A stretch of 64,000 nucleotides of DNA from DATEDA01 sp963754305 (GCA_963754305.1 CAVWFR010000036.1:124001-188000); one strand, 5' to 3'; positions 1 through 10,316 are shown, counted from the stretch's first letter. The notes: generated by a model not told the origin, from the letters alone. Made by a program: numbers and translations.

Positions 1-399
1 CACGCTCGCCGCGGTATTGATCGCCACCGGAAAAAATGCCGACAGCGCGCCCAACGCCACCTTCGACGCGATCCCGGTGCCGAAGAGCAACATCGCGATC
101 GGTAGGAAGACGATCTTCGGCGCGGTCGCGAAGCCGTTGACGTAGGGTGCGGCCGCGTCGCCGAAGAACCGCCGCACGCCCATCGGCACGCCGATCGCGA
201 CGCCTGCGGCGAAGCCCATCGCGAACCCGGCGCCCACCTCCCATGCAGTGATCGCCAGGTGCCGGTACATGTCCGGGTCGAGCAGGAGCCGCATGAAGGC
301 GACCGCGACCTTCTCCAGCGGCGGCACGACGTCTTCGTACAGGAGGCCCGAGCGCGCGAGGAGCTCCCATGCCGCGAGGATGATGGCGAGCGTGATCAT
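1..399 (-). CDS. ABC transporter permease, nitrate/sulfonate/taurine type (3' end outside window)
   Basis: This is an inner-membrane permease of the SsuC/TauC-like binding-protein-dependent family, reading leftward off the window edge, so only about 133 N-terminal residues are visible. The visible part has a hydrophobic N-terminal segment, then a periplasmic loop, then alternating hydrophobic segments. The first usable ATG is at 399, but the frame stays open upstream with no ATG, GTG or TTG nearby, so the true start is uncertain. It follows a second permease by about 56 bp, so the transporter probably uses a heteromeric permease pair with the ATPase and binding protein upstream. Substrate unknown. 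Confidence 0.75.
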   Translation of the reverse strand, partial: MITLAIILAAWELLARSGLLYEDVVPPLEKVAVAFMRLLLDPDMYRHLAITAWEVGAGFAMGFAAGVAIGVPMGVRRFFGDAAAPYVNGFATAPKIVFLPIAMLLFGTGIASKVALGALSAFFPVAINTAASV

Positions 400-455
400 G
401 CGGATCCGTAGCGTCGCCCGATCCGAGCGCCGCGCCGAAGGGGAAGCCGCCTGCG

Positions 456-1205
456 CTAGCGCGGCCTCAGCCAGGTCTCGAGCCATCCCAGCGCACCCAG
501 AACGAGCCAGCTCACCGCGACGATCAGCAGGATCGCGGCGTACATCGCCGGGATCTCGTAGCGGAAGTACATCTCCGACACGATCCTTCCCAGTCCGCCG
601 AAGTCGATCAGGAACTCCATCCCGATGATGTTGACGAGCGCGTAGATCAGCCCGAGCCGCAGCCCGGTGAAGATCGCCGGTACCGCCGCCGGGAGCGCGA
701 TGCGGCCGAGCAGGGCGGCTTCCGATAGACGAAAGCTGCGGCCGACGTCGAGGAAGACCTTGGGCACGCCGAGAAGCGCCTCGCGCGTCTTGAGCGTCAC
801 CGGGATCACCGCCGCGATGAAGCCGACGAAGATCGTGGTCGCGTAGCCCCGGCCGAAGATCACGAGGAAAAGTGGGTAGAGCAGGATCGTCGGCGCCGCG
901 AACGCCGCGCCGATCCACGGCTCGTAGGCGCGTCCGAGCGCGGGGCGGCGCCAGAGGAGATAGCCCCACGGGATGCCAGCGACCGCCGCCGCCGCGGTGG
1001 CCGCGAGCGCCTGGCCGAGGGTGAGCGCGAACGGGTGCAGGACGAATCCGTCCCGCCAGAGTTTCGCGAACGCGCCGGGCAGGCTGGCCGGCGGCGCGAT
1101 GACGAGCGGCGAGATCGAGCCGGCGCGGATCAGGCCCTCGAGCAACGCCGCGATGGCGGCGACGCCCGCAAGGCCGGCGAGCGTCGTCGCGACGCGACGA
1201 GTCAT
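456..1205 (-). CDS. ABC transporter permease, nitrate/sulfonate/taurine type
   Basis: 249-residue inner-membrane permease of the SsuC/TauC family (BPD_transp_1 fold). It has about six hydrophobic stretches and a central cytoplasmic EAA-like loop (around VPKVFLDVGRSFRLSEAALL) that should dock on the ATPase. The start is the ATG at 1205. A longer upstream frame exists, but it overlaps the binding-protein gene and reads as non-protein-like Arg/Ser/Cys-rich sequence. It starts 4 bp after the stop of the binding-protein gene, so the two are translationally tight. It probably imports a small organic anion; the family also covers taurine, sulfonates, nitrate and pyrimidine precursors. Confidence 0.88.
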   Translation of the reverse strand: MTRRVATTLAGLAGVAAIAALLEGLIRAGSISPLVIAPPASLPGAFAKLWRDGFVLHPFALTLGQALAATAAAAVAGIPWGYLLWRRPALGRAYEPWIGAAFAAPTILLYPLFLVIFGRGYATTIFVGFIAAVIPVTLKTREALLGVPKVFLDVGRSFRLSEAALLGRIALPAAVPAIFTGLRLGLIYALVNIIGMEFLIDFGGLGRIVSEMYFRYEIPAMYAAILLIVAVSWLVLGALGWLETWLRPR

Positions 1206-1209
1206 TCGC

Positions 1210-2172
1210 TCACTTCGCCTCGTACACGAAATCGAACAACAGCTTCTGCGCCTCACCCTCCGGCATCGGCTTCTCGAGTTGCTTGTGCTGCACCGCCTCA
1301 TCGAGATTCTTCCGCAATCCCTTCACCGGCCACGCCGCGACCGATGCCTTCGGGAAGCTGTCGTAGGTCTGCGTCGCGATCTGCGGCGACACCTTGTTGA
1401 ACTGCGCATAGAACGCGATCGATTTCTCGGGGTTCGCGTAGACCCAGTCGATCGAGTCGTGATAGGCCTTCATGAACCGGCGCGCGACGTCGCGCCGACC
1501 GGTCAGGAATTTCGTGCCGCCGACGTTCACTCTCACTGTCTGGTCGTTGAGCGCGGGCACGTCGGAGCCGCGCGCGATGACGCGGATCCTGCCCTCGGCC
1601 ACCAGGTCGAAATTGAAGTGCGGGACCGCCCAGCCGGCGTCGATCTGCCCCGACATCACCTGGGTACGGGTGTCGGGGATACCGCCGGCCGAGACGAGCT
1701 TCGGCTTCACGCCGGCATGCTCGGCGAGCGCGAGTGCGACGAGCTCGGACGAAGCCCCGGGTCGCGAGTAACCCATCGTGCGATTGTTCATGTCCTTCAT
1801 CGTCTTCACCGGGCTGTCGACCTTGACGTACCAGTAGAGATCCGGCGCGCCGGTCATCTGCGCGCTGACGATCCGAAGGGGGGCCCCCTTGGAGATCGTG
1901 CCGATCACGCCCAGGATGCCGTTCGCCACCGCGAGCTCGGCGCTGTCGGTGATCACCGCCTGCAGCGTCTCGGCGCCGCCGCGGGTCCAGGTGATGTCGA
2001 CTTCGATGTTCTCGCGCTTGAAGATGCCGGCCTCGATGCCCTGGGAGATGACGAGGGTGTCCCAGTTGCCGCGCTGGCCGACCGCGGCGCGCACCTTGTC
2101 CTGCGCGGACGCGGCACCGGCGAACGCGAGAACGGCGAGCGTGCCGGTGACGACGTTGAGAATTGTCCTCAT
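1210..2172 (-). CDS. ABC transporter periplasmic substrate-binding protein (SsuA/NMT1-like)
   Basis: 320-residue solute-binding protein. An N-terminal signal peptide of about 23 residues ends at an A-S-A-Q junction. The rest has the two-lobed NMT1/SsuA layout, with phrases such as SQGIEAGIF and NIEVDITWTRGG near the N-terminus and repeated ligand-lobe motifs. It captures substrate in the periplasm for the two downstream permeases. The ATG at 2172 is preceded by a strong GGAGGAG ribosome-binding site 5 bases upstream, which decides the start against the much longer open frame. It lies 26 bp after the ATPase gene in the same leftward operon. Substrate cannot be told from sequence; the neighbouring ThDP enzyme suggests an oxo-acid, sulfonate or related carboxylate. 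Confidence 0.88.
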   Translation of the reverse strand: MRTILNVVTGTLAVLAFAGAASAQDKVRAAVGQRGNWDTLVISQGIEAGIFKRENIEVDITWTRGGAETLQAVITDSAELAVANGILGVIGTISKGAPLRIVSAQMTGAPDLYWYVKVDSPVKTMKDMNNRTMGYSRPGASSELVALALAEHAGVKPKLVSAGGIPDTRTQVMSGQIDAGWAVPHFNFDLVAEGRIRVIARGSDVPALNDQTVRVNVGGTKFLTGRRDVARRFMKAYHDSIDWVYANPEKSIAFYAQFNKVSPQIATQTYDSFPKASVAAWPVKGLRKNLDEAVQHKQLEKPMPEGEAQKLLFDFVYEAK

Positions 2173-2198
2173 GTGATCTCCTCCTTCGATCCAAGCGT

Positions 2199-2987
2199 TC
2201 ACGTCACGCGCGCCTCGGCCTCCCGCATCCCTCGCGATGCCTCCTCGCGCAGATCGCTCCAGATCGTCGCGACGAGCCGTCCGAACTCGGGGCTCGCGAC
2301 GATCTCCGAGCTGCGCGGCCGCGGCAGATCGATGTCCACGATGCGCTTCACGCGGCCCGGCCGGTAGGTCATGACGACCACCCGGTCGGAGAGCTGGACC
2401 GCCTCGGTGATGCTGTGGGTGATGAGGAGCGTGGTCTGCGCCAGGCTGCGGTGGATCCGCAGCAGCTCGTCGCCGAGGAGCAGCCGCGTCTGCTCGTCCA
2501 GCGCGCCGAATGGCTCGTCCATGAGCAGGAGCTTCGGCTCGCAGGCGAGCGTGCGCGCGATCGCCGTGCGCTGGCGCATCCCGCCGGAGAGCTCCGCGGG
2601 GTAGCGGTTTCCGAAACCGTCGAGCCCGACGAGCTGCAACAGCGAGCGGGCCCGTTCGCCGCGCTCGGCCTTCGGCATGCCGGCGACATCGAGCGGGAAC
2701 GCGATGTTCTCGAGCGTGGTGAGCCACGGAAACGTCGACTCCTCCTGAAACACCATGCCGACGTCGCGATGGGTACCGTGGACGGCCTCGCCGTCGATCA
2801 GGACGCGCCCCTCGTAGCCGTCGAGCAGGCCGCCGATGATGTTGAACAGCGTCGACTTGCCGCAGCCGCTCGGCCCGATGACCGAGATGAAGCGTCCGCG
2901 CGGCACTTCTAGCGCGATGTCCTCGACGGCGGTGAGCATGCCCTCCGGCGTGACGAAGCGCTTCGTGATGTGCTGAAGCGCAAGCAT
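2199..2987 (-). CDS. ABC transporter ATP-binding protein, nitrate/sulfonate/taurine type
   Basis: 262-residue cytoplasmic ATPase energising the two permeases. Walker A (GPSGCGKST) is at about residues 38-46, the signature LSGGMRQR at 133-140 and Walker B (LLLMDEPFG) near 153-161, followed by the usual D-loop and switch histidine (LLITHS). The length is normal for SsuB/TauB. The start is the ATG at 2987; the upstream in-frame extension is shadow sequence of the ThDP gene. It begins 7 bp after the stop of the ThDP-enzyme gene, so transporter and enzyme are almost certainly co-transcribed. Confidence 0.93.
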   Translation of the reverse strand: MLALQHITKRFVTPEGMLTAVEDIALEVPRGRFISVIGPSGCGKSTLFNIIGGLLDGYEGRVLIDGEAVHGTHRDVGMVFQEESTFPWLTTLENIAFPLDVAGMPKAERGERARSLLQLVGLDGFGNRYPAELSGGMRQRTAIARTLACEPKLLLMDEPFGALDEQTRLLLGDELLRIHRSLAQTTLLITHSITEAVQLSDRVVVMTYRPGRVKRIVDIDLPRPRSSEIVASPEFGRLVATIWSDLREEASRGMREAEARVT

Positions 2988-2994
2988 CGGCGCG

Positions 2995-4806
2995 TCACTT
3001 CCCCGCCGTCTTGCCGGCGCCCAGCACACCTGCCGACATCGCGCCGTGGTAGCCGGCGGCCACCCGCACGTCGACGACCGCGACTGCGCCGTTGCGCACC
3101 GCATCGATCGCTTCGCGCAGCGCGCCGGCGACCTTCCCGAGCTCCGTCAACGGACCGAAACCAACCGCACCCTGCGCGCGTCCCATCGCGGCGAGATCGA
3201 TTTCCGGCTCGGCGATCCGCTGGCCGATCCAGCGATTCTCGACCGGGCGACCGCGCTCGCGCGCGACACGCTCCTGGTGCAGCTCGTCGTTGAAGTACGA
3301 TCGGTTGTTCGCGACGACCACGAGCAACGGGATTCTGTAGTGTGTGGCCGTCCACAGGGCGGTGACTCCCATCAGAAAGTCGCCGTCGCCGAGAACCGCG
3401 ACCGGGATGCGGCCGGAACCGCGCAGGCCGAGTGCCGCCCCCACCGCCATACCGGGCCCGGACCCGACGCCGGCGCCGCCGTCGTGACCGAGATAGTCGA
3501 GCGGATGACGGAACGCGCGGTAGCTGCCGTCCCAGCTGAGCGGCGTGCGGATGATGGTCGCCGCCGCGTCGCCAAGCGCCTCGTTCAGCGCCGCTGCGAG
3601 TCCCGCGACGGTCGGCTCGTCGGTTGCGGGCGCGGGGGCCTCGGGTGCGGGTCGCGGCGCCGGGCTAGCTGCCGGGGTGCGGCGCTTCAACACCTCGAGC
3701 AGCAGCGGGACGACGATGTCGGGTTCCGCGAGGAGATGGCAGTCGACGGGCGCGAGGCCCATGTAGTCCATGCTCCAGCCGCGATGACTGTGCTGGTCGA
3801 CCGAGACCTGGATGATCTTGGCGCCGATGTCGCCCGCGCCGTACGCGGTCCTCAGCGTCCCGGCGAGGTCGAGCCAGTCGAGGCTGAGCACGACGTCGGC
3901 CTCCCGCAGCGTCTCCGCGCCAGCCGGATTGAGGAAAGTCGACGGCGGCGCGGCGTGAAGCGGGTGATCGGTCGGGAATGCGGCGGCAGCTTTCAGGCTC
4001 GTGAGCACGCGGGCGCCCAGGTTCTCGGCGAGCGCGACCCGGGCCGCCCACGCCGCTTCGCTTCGGCCGACGCGCCCGGCGAGGATGACCGGACGCTGCG
4101 CCGCGCCGAGGAGCTGCGCCGCATTGCGGACGAGCTCTCGCGCCGGCTGCGCTGGCGGCGGCGGCGCAAAGCGCCCGACGTCCGGCGGGGGCGGCAACGC
4201 GTCGATCCGCGACTCCTGGAGCGCCGCGTCGAGGCAGACGTACACCGGGCCGCACGGCGCGGTGTTCGCGAGCAGCGCGGCCCGGAGCAGCGATTCCTGC
4301 GCGGCGCCGGCGGAGGCCGGCTGATCGTCCCACTTGGTGTAGTCGCGCACCAGCGCGCCCTGATCGCGCGCGGTGTGGATCCAGTCGATCCAGGGCCGCC
4401 GCTTGGCCGCGTCCACCGGCCCCGTCGCGCCGAGCACCAGCACCGGCACGCGGTCGCACCAGGCGTTGAAGATCGACATCGCGGCGTGCATCAGCCCGAC
4501 GTTTGCGTGGAGGCCGGCGGCCATCATCCGCTCGCAAACGCGGTAGTAGCCGTGCGCGATCGCCACTGTGTGCTCCTCGTGCAGGCAGACGAGCAGCTGC
4601 GGGCGGGCGTTGCCGAGGAAGTTGACGAGACTGTCGTGGAGACCACGGTAGCTCGCCCCGGGGACGAGCGCGATGAACGGGATGTCGAGCGCGCGCAAGG
4701 TGGCTGCCACCGCGTCGCTGCCCCACCAGGCCGAGGCTTGCGTCGACGGTACTGGCGTCTCGGCGCCGGGCAGTGGAGCGCTTGCCGCGCCGTTCTTCAT
4801 GTCCAT
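2995..4806 (-). CDS. Thiamine-diphosphate-dependent enzyme (acetolactate synthase / decarboxylase superfamily)
   Basis: 603-residue cytoplasmic protein with the three-domain layout of the ThDP superfamily: an N-terminal pyrimidine-binding domain with the cofactor-activating glutamate in HEEHT (about residue 77), a central FAD/nucleotide-like domain, and a C-terminal PP-binding domain with GDGDF...NN for Mg-diphosphate. An Ala/Pro-rich linker precedes the last domain. The superfamily cleaves or joins C-C bonds next to a carbonyl (acetolactate synthase, benzoylformate decarboxylase, sulfoacetaldehyde acetyltransferase, oxalyl-CoA decarboxylase). None of these specific families is clearly indicated. 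It is not the biosynthetic IlvB, because no IlvN lies beside it. It sits between a Bug receptor gene and an ABC importer, so a catabolic role on the imported compound is likely. Confidence 0.85.
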   Translation of the reverse strand: MDMKNGAASAPLPGAETPVPSTQASAWWGSDAVAATLRALDIPFIALVPGASYRGLHDSLVNFLGNARPQLLVCLHEEHTVAIAHGYYRVCERMMAAGLHANVGLMHAAMSIFNAWCDRVPVLVLGATGPVDAAKRRPWIDWIHTARDQGALVRDYTKWDDQPASAGAAQESLLRAALLANTAPCGPVYVCLDAALQESRIDALPPPPDVGRFAPPPPAQPARELVRNAAQLLGAAQRPVILAGRVGRSEAAWAARVALAENLGARVLTSLKAAAAFPTDHPLHAAPPSTFLNPAGAETLREADVVLSLDWLDLAGTLRTAYGAGDIGAKIIQVSVDQHSHRGWSMDYMGLAPVDCHLLAEPDIVVPLLLEVLKRRTPAASPAPRPAPEAPAPATDEPTVAGLAAALNEALGDAAATIIRTPLSWDGSYRAFRHPLDYLGHDGGAGVGSGPGMAVGAALGLRGSGRIPVAVLGDGDFLMGVTALWTATHYRIPLLVVVANNRSYFNDELHQERVARERGRPVENRWIGQRIAEPEIDLAAMGRAQGAVGFGPLTELGKVAGALREAIDAVRNGAVAVVDVRVAAGYHGAMSAGVLGAGKTAGK

Positions 4807-4819
4807 CCCGTTCCTTCCC

Positions 4820-5788
4820 TCAGTTCGCCTTGATGCCGCCCTCGCGGATCACCTTGTCGAAACGCTCCATGTCGGCGCGGATCGCGTCGGCGAAGCGCTC
4901 GGGTGAGCCGCCGAGCGGCTCGTAGGATTGGGTGACGAGCTTCTCTTTCAGATCCGGGGACTGGATCGCTCTGTTGATTTCGCCGTTCAAGCGCGTGAGG
5001 ACTGGAGCGGGCGTCTTCGCCGGCGCGACCAGGCCGAACCACAAGTCGACCTGGTAGCCGGGGAAGCCGAGCTCGGCGACCGTCGGCGCCTCCGGTGCGA
5101 ATTGCGTGCGGCTCGCGCTCAAGACCGCGTAGCCGCGAAGCTTCCCCGCCTTGATCTGCGGATTGAAGTGGGCGACCGTGCTGATGAACACCGGCACGGT
5201 GCCGCCGAGGACCGCGGTGAGCGCGTCGCCGCAGCCCTTGTAGGGTACGTGCGTCCATCTGAAGCCGGCGAGCGCGGCGAGCATCTCACCCGCGAGATGC
5301 TGCGGCGAGGCCGGCCCGCAGGTGGTGTAGTCGAGCCGGCCGGTGTTCGCGCGCGCGTAGGCGAGGAGCTCCGGCAGCGAGCCGGCGGGAAATGCAGGGT
5401 GCGCTCCGATCATGATCGGTGTACCGCTCACGAGCGCGATCGGCGCGAGATCCTTCAGCGTGTCGTACGGGACTTTCGCGTAGATCGCCGGAATGATCGC
5501 GACGTTGTTGGGCACCATCACGAGCGTGTGTCCGTCGGGCTCCGACTTGGCGACGAAGTCGATGCCGATCATCCCGCCGGCGCCCGGCTTGTTCTCCACG
5601 AGGCAGGGTTGTCCGAGCGACTGCGGGAGCCGCTCGCAGAGATATCGCGACATCAGATCGACTGCGCCGCCGGGCGGATAGGGCGCGATGATCCGCAGCG
5701 GCTTGGATGGGAAGGTCTGCGCGAGCGCCGGCGACGCAGCGATGAGCGCGGCGAGCACGGCCACCCTTGCGCGAGAGATCGTCGCCAT
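4820..5788 (-). CDS. Bug-family tripartite tricarboxylate transporter substrate-binding receptor
   Basis: 322-residue periplasmic receptor with a cleavable signal peptide (residues 1-23, ending A-L-A-Q). It then has the classic Bug phrases: FPSKPLRIIAPYPPGG, ENKPGAGG and a PYKG motif near the middle. Bug proteins bind carboxylates (citrate, aspartate, nicotinate and others), usually for TctAB permeases, but most betaproteobacterial paralogues are orphans. No tctA/tctB is present here, so this is an orphan receptor. It is the first gene of the leftward operon, 13 bp ahead of the ThDP enzyme, suggesting that it senses or collects the substrate of that pathway. Confidence 0.93.
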   Translation of the reverse strand: MATISRARVAVLAALIAASPALAQTFPSKPLRIIAPYPPGGAVDLMSRYLCERLPQSLGQPCLVENKPGAGGMIGIDFVAKSEPDGHTLVMVPNNVAIIPAIYAKVPYDTLKDLAPIALVSGTPIMIGAHPAFPAGSLPELLAYARANTGRLDYTTCGPASPQHLAGEMLAALAGFRWTHVPYKGCGDALTAVLGGTVPVFISTVAHFNPQIKAGKLRGYAVLSASRTQFAPEAPTVAELGFPGYQVDLWFGLVAPAKTPAPVLTRLNGEINRAIQSPDLKEKLVTQSYEPLGGSPERFADAIRADMERFDKVIREGGIKAN

Positions 5789-5917
5789 GGTCGAGATCGG
5801 CGGCCACTATAGCCCCCCTTGCAAATCCCGGGGGCGGCGGCATATTTTCCGTGTCACGGCAGCAGCGCCAGCGATCACCGCGTCTGCTCCTCGCCGATCC
5901 CTTGGGAAAGCGCCCCG

Positions 5918-6724
5918 ATGTCCGCCTCGCCCTCCCGCCTGCCTGCAGTGTTCGTCTCGCACGGGTCGCCGACGCTCGCGCTCAACCCCGGCTCGACCGG
6001 GCCCGCGCTCGCGAAGCTCGCCGCCTCTCTGCCGCGGCCGAAAGCGGTCCTCGTCGCCTCGGCGCACTGGGAAGCGCCGCGACCGACGATGAGCGCTGCG
6101 GCGCGCCCGGAGACGATCCACGACTTCTACGGATTTCCGCGGCCGCTGTTCGAGATTCGCTATCCGGCACCGGGCGCGCCCGAGCTGGCGCGCCGCGCGC
6201 ATGAACTGCTCGGCGCCGCCGGCATAGCCGGCGCGATCGATCCCGCGCGCGGGCTCGATCACGGCGCCTGGGTGCCGCTCTCGTTCATGTACCCGGGCGC
6301 GGACGTCCCGGTCACGCAGATCGCCATCCAGGCGGGAGCCGATCCGCGCGAGCATTTCCGAATCGGTGCTGCACTCGCGCCGCTCGCCGGCGAGGGCGTG
6401 CTGATCCTCGGCTCGGGCAGCGTCACGCACGATCTGCGCGAGGTGCGCTGGCGCGAGCCCGAAAATCGAGGGGTGCCGGACTGGGTGCAGGCATTCCGCA
6501 CCTGGGTCGTCGAACAGCTCGCGCAGGGCGATGTCGAGGCGCTCCTCGACTATCGCGCCCGGGCGCCGCACGCCGCACGCAATCACCCGACCGAGGATCA
6601 CATCCTGCCGCTCTTCGTACCGCTGGGCGCCGCCGGGCCGGGCGCCCGCGTGGAACGGACGAACGACGTGGTGACGTTCGGCGTCCTCGGAATGGATGCG
6701 TTCGTGATGCGACCCGCGGCGTAG
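5918..6724 (+). CDS. LigB/YgiD-type 4,5-DOPA extradiol dioxygenase-like protein
   Basis: 268-residue class III extradiol dioxygenase family protein. The metal-binding histidines are in place: FVSHGSP near the N-terminus, SAHWEAP around residue 45, the middle DHGAWVPL and a C-terminal IDH-region equivalent near NHPTEDHILPL. It is related to E. coli YgiD (DodA), which opens catechol rings such as DOPA in vitro; the physiological substrate is unknown. The start chosen is the ATG at 5918 with a GGGAAAG-like ribosome-binding site about 8 bases upstream. It is divergent from the Bug operon and followed by a 14-bp palindrome before glyQ. Confidence 0.88.
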   Translation: MSASPSRLPAVFVSHGSPTLALNPGSTGPALAKLAASLPRPKAVLVASAHWEAPRPTMSAAARPETIHDFYGFPRPLFEIRYPAPGAPELARRAHELLGAAGIAGAIDPARGLDHGAWVPLSFMYPGADVPVTQIAIQAGADPREHFRIGAALAPLAGEGVLILGSGSVTHDLREVRWREPENRGVPDWVQAFRTWVVEQLAQGDVEALLDYRARAPHAARNHPTEDHILPLFVPLGAAGPGARVERTNDVVTFGVLGMDAFVMRPAA

Positions 6725-6737
6725 GCAGGCGCCTGCC
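6724..6737. repeat. 14-bp perfect palindrome between the dioxygenase gene and glyQ
   Basis: GGCAGGCGCCTGCC begins at the last base of the dioxygenase stop codon. It could fold as a short stem or be a protein-binding dyad. There is no T-run after it, so it is not a classical intrinsic terminator. A TAGAAT hexamer at 6752-6757 lies between it and glyQ and could be the glyQ -10 box, though no convincing -35 was found. Confidence 0.4.
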
Positions 6738-6798
6738 AGGGCACAAGCCGGTAGAATCGCGGGCCTTCGCCGCACCAGCGGCGCGCGTTTGGCCGGCG

Positions 6799-7673
<875 letters not shown>

Positions 7674-7677
<4 letters not shown>

Positions 7678-9746
7678 ACGACTCGCTGCTCGTCGAGCTC
7701 CTCACCGAAGAGCTGCCGCCGAAGGCCCTGCGCACGCTCGGGTACGCATTCGCGGACGCGCTCGTAGCCAGCCTACGCGCGGAGGGGCTCACGCCGGCAG
7801 ACAGCACATTCACCGTCTACGCGACGCCGCGACGCCTGAGCGTGCTCGCGAGGGATGTCGCGACGCAGGCACAGGATCGCGAGGTGCTCGCGAAAGGACC
7901 GTCGGTGAAGGCGGGCCTGGTCGCCGACGGCACGCCGAGCGCCGCCCTCGCCGGCTTCGCGAAGAAGCAGGGTGTATCGGTGGACAAGCTCGAGCGGATC
8001 CACGACGGCAAGCAGGAAATCTTCGCCTTCCGCGCGGCCGTGGCCGGAGCGCGGCTCGACTCGAGCCTTGCCGGGCTCGTCGAAGCAGCGCTGAAGAAGC
8101 TGCCGATCCCGAAGATGATGCGGTGGGGCGATCGCGACGGGCAGTTCGTCCGCCCGGTGCGCGGCTTGGTGATGCTGCACGGCGATCGCATTGTCCCCGG
8201 CAAGGTGCTCGACCAGACGAGCGGGCGCACGACCCGCGGCCATCGCTTCATGGGCAAGGGCGCGATCGAGATCCCTCAGGCCGACGCGTACGAAGCACTC
8301 CTCGAGCGCGAGGGCAAGGTCATCGCCAACTTCGAGCTGCGCGCACACAAGATCCGTGCGGCGCTTGGCGAGGCCACGCCGGTGGGTGCGGCCATCGCTG
8401 CCGACGACGCGCTCTACGACGAAGTCACGGCGCTCGTCGAGTTTCCCGCGGTGTACGCGGCGCACTTCGAGCCGGCGTTCCTGGAAGTGCCGCAGGAATG
8501 CCTGATGCTCACGATGCAGCAGAACCAGAAGTACTTTCCGCTCGTCGACGCCCGCGGGAAGCTCCTCAACCGGTTTCTCATCGTTTCCAACATGGCCCTC
8601 GCACACCCGCACCACATCGTGCGCGGGAACGAGCGCGTGCTGCGCGCACGCCTCTCGGACGCGAAGTTCTTCTACGACCAGGATCGGCGGCGGACGCTCG
8701 AATCGCGCGTGCCCGAGCTTGCCGGCGTGGTCTATCACAACCAGCTCGGGAGCCAGCTCGAGCGGGTCGAGCGTATCGAGCGGCTCGCGGTGGTAATCGC
8801 GGGATCACTCGCTGCCGACGCGCCGCCGGCGCGCCGTGCCGCGCGTCTCTGCAAGGCCGATCTCCTCACCGGGATGGTCGGGGAGTTCCCAGAGCTGCAG
8901 GGGCGCATGGGGATGTACTACGCCCGGCACGATGGCGAGCCCGAGTCGGTCGCAACGGCGATCGAAGCGCACTATCACCCGCGCTTCGCGGGCGACTCGC
9001 TGCCGGGCGATCCTGCCGGCACCTGCGTCGCGCTCGCCGACAAGCTCGACACGCTCGCCGGCCTCTTCGGGATCGGCCAGCAGCCGACCGGCGACAGGGA
9101 TCCCTTCGGGTTGCGCCGGCAGGCGCTCGGCGTGGTCCGGATCCTGGTCGAGGGCAGCCTGCCCCTTGCGCTCTCCGATCTGGTCGCCGAGGCGTTCGCG
9201 GCGTATCCGAACGGCAAGCTGGGCGACGCGCAGACTGCGGTGCGCACGTTCATTATCGAGCGGCTGCGCGGCTATCTCCGGGATGCCGGCTACAGCGCGA
9301 ACGAGATCGAGTCGGTCCTCTGCATGGGCCCCACGCGGCTCGATCTCGTACCGCGCCAGCTCGCCGCCGTGCGCGCCTTCGCGCGCCTGCCCGAGGCGGA
9401 AAGCCTCGCCGCCGCGAACAAGCGCGTGGCGAATATCCTCAAGCAGGCCGCCGGGAAGGGCGAGGCGTTCGAGAACGCGTCGGCGGACCTGCTAAGGGAG
9501 CCGGCGGAGCGGTCGCTCTTCGACGCGCTGCAAGGGGCATCTCGTGCCGCCACGCCGCACTTCGAGCAGGGCGACTTCGCCGGCTATCTGCAGACGTTCG
9601 CGGTGCTCAAATCGCCGGTGGACGCGTTCTTCGACACCGTTATGGTGATGGTGGACGACGACGCGCTGCGGCGGAACCGTCTCGCGCTGCTGGAGGACCT
9701 GCGCCGGGAGATGAACCGCGTCGCCGACATCTCCAAGCTCGCCTGA
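7674..9746 (+). CDS. glyS: Glycine--tRNA ligase beta subunit
   Basis: 690-residue subunit for tRNA recognition and partnership with GlyQ. It opens with the family hallmark LLVELLTEELPPKAL, has a central HD-like segment (around SDAKFFYDQDRR) and ends with the anticodon-binding DALR-type C-terminal domain (PVDAFFDTVMVM). It starts at a GTG overlapping the glyQ stop by 4 bp. Length is normal. It is the second gene of a long rightward core operon running through gmhB, plsC, ygjP and gloA, an order common in betaproteobacteria. Confidence 0.97.
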
Positions 9747-9767
9747 CGGCGGGTAAAATCCCGGTCC

Positions 9768-10301
9768 ATGAAGTTGATCATTCTCGACCGCGACGGGGTC
9801 ATCAACCAGGACAGCGCCGCATTCATCAAAGGTCCGGACGAGTGGAAGCCGATCCCCGGCAGCGTCGATGCGATCGCGCGCCTCACCCAATCGGGCTACC
9901 GCGTCGTGGTGGCCACCAATCAATCCGGCGTCGGCCGCGGGCTGTTCGACATGGCGACTTTGAACGCGGTGAACAGCAAGATGCACAAGGTCGTGAGCCA
10001 GGCCGGCGGAAGGATCGAGGCGATCTTCTACTGCCCGGACACCGCCGAGTCCGATTCGCCCTACCGCAAGCCGAACCCCGGCATGTTCGTCGAGATCGGC
10101 GAGCGGCTCGCCGCGGCGCTGGAGGACGTGCCGGCCGTCGGCGACAGCCTGCGCGATCTAGAGGCCGCGGCGGCGGTACGGGCGCGGCCGATCCTCGTCC
10201 TTACCGGCAAGGGGGCGAAGACGCTCGAGCAGGGCGGCCTGCCGGACGGCACGCAGGTCTATCCCGATCTGGCCGCGGTCGTCGCGGCGCTGGTCGAGTA
10301 G
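9768..10301 (+). CDS. gmhB: D-glycero-beta-D-manno-heptose-1,7-bisphosphate 7-phosphatase
   Basis: 177-residue HAD-superfamily phosphatase of the ADP-heptose pathway for LPS inner core. The nucleophile motif LDRDGVIN is at residues 6-13, TNQSGVGRG provides motif II, the motif III lysine lies in RKPNPGM, and GDSLRDLEAA provides motif IV. The enzyme usually has a zinc-binding Cys/His cluster (C-x-H...C-x-C) before RKP; here that loop reads CPDTAESDSPYRKP with a single Cys, so the zinc site appears lost. A TAAAAT hexamer 9 bp before the start lies in a small dyad. HisB-N-type histidinol phosphatase is the alternative, but the neighbours favour GmhB. Confidence 0.88.
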   Translation: MKLIILDRDGVINQDSAAFIKGPDEWKPIPGSVDAIARLTQSGYRVVVATNQSGVGRGLFDMATLNAVNSKMHKVVSQAGGRIEAIFYCPDTAESDSPYRKPNPGMFVEIGERLAAALEDVPAVGDSLRDLEAAAAVRARPILVLTGKGAKTLEQGGLPDGTQVYPDLAAVVAALVE

Positions 10302-10316
10302 GCGCGGAGGCGAGGC

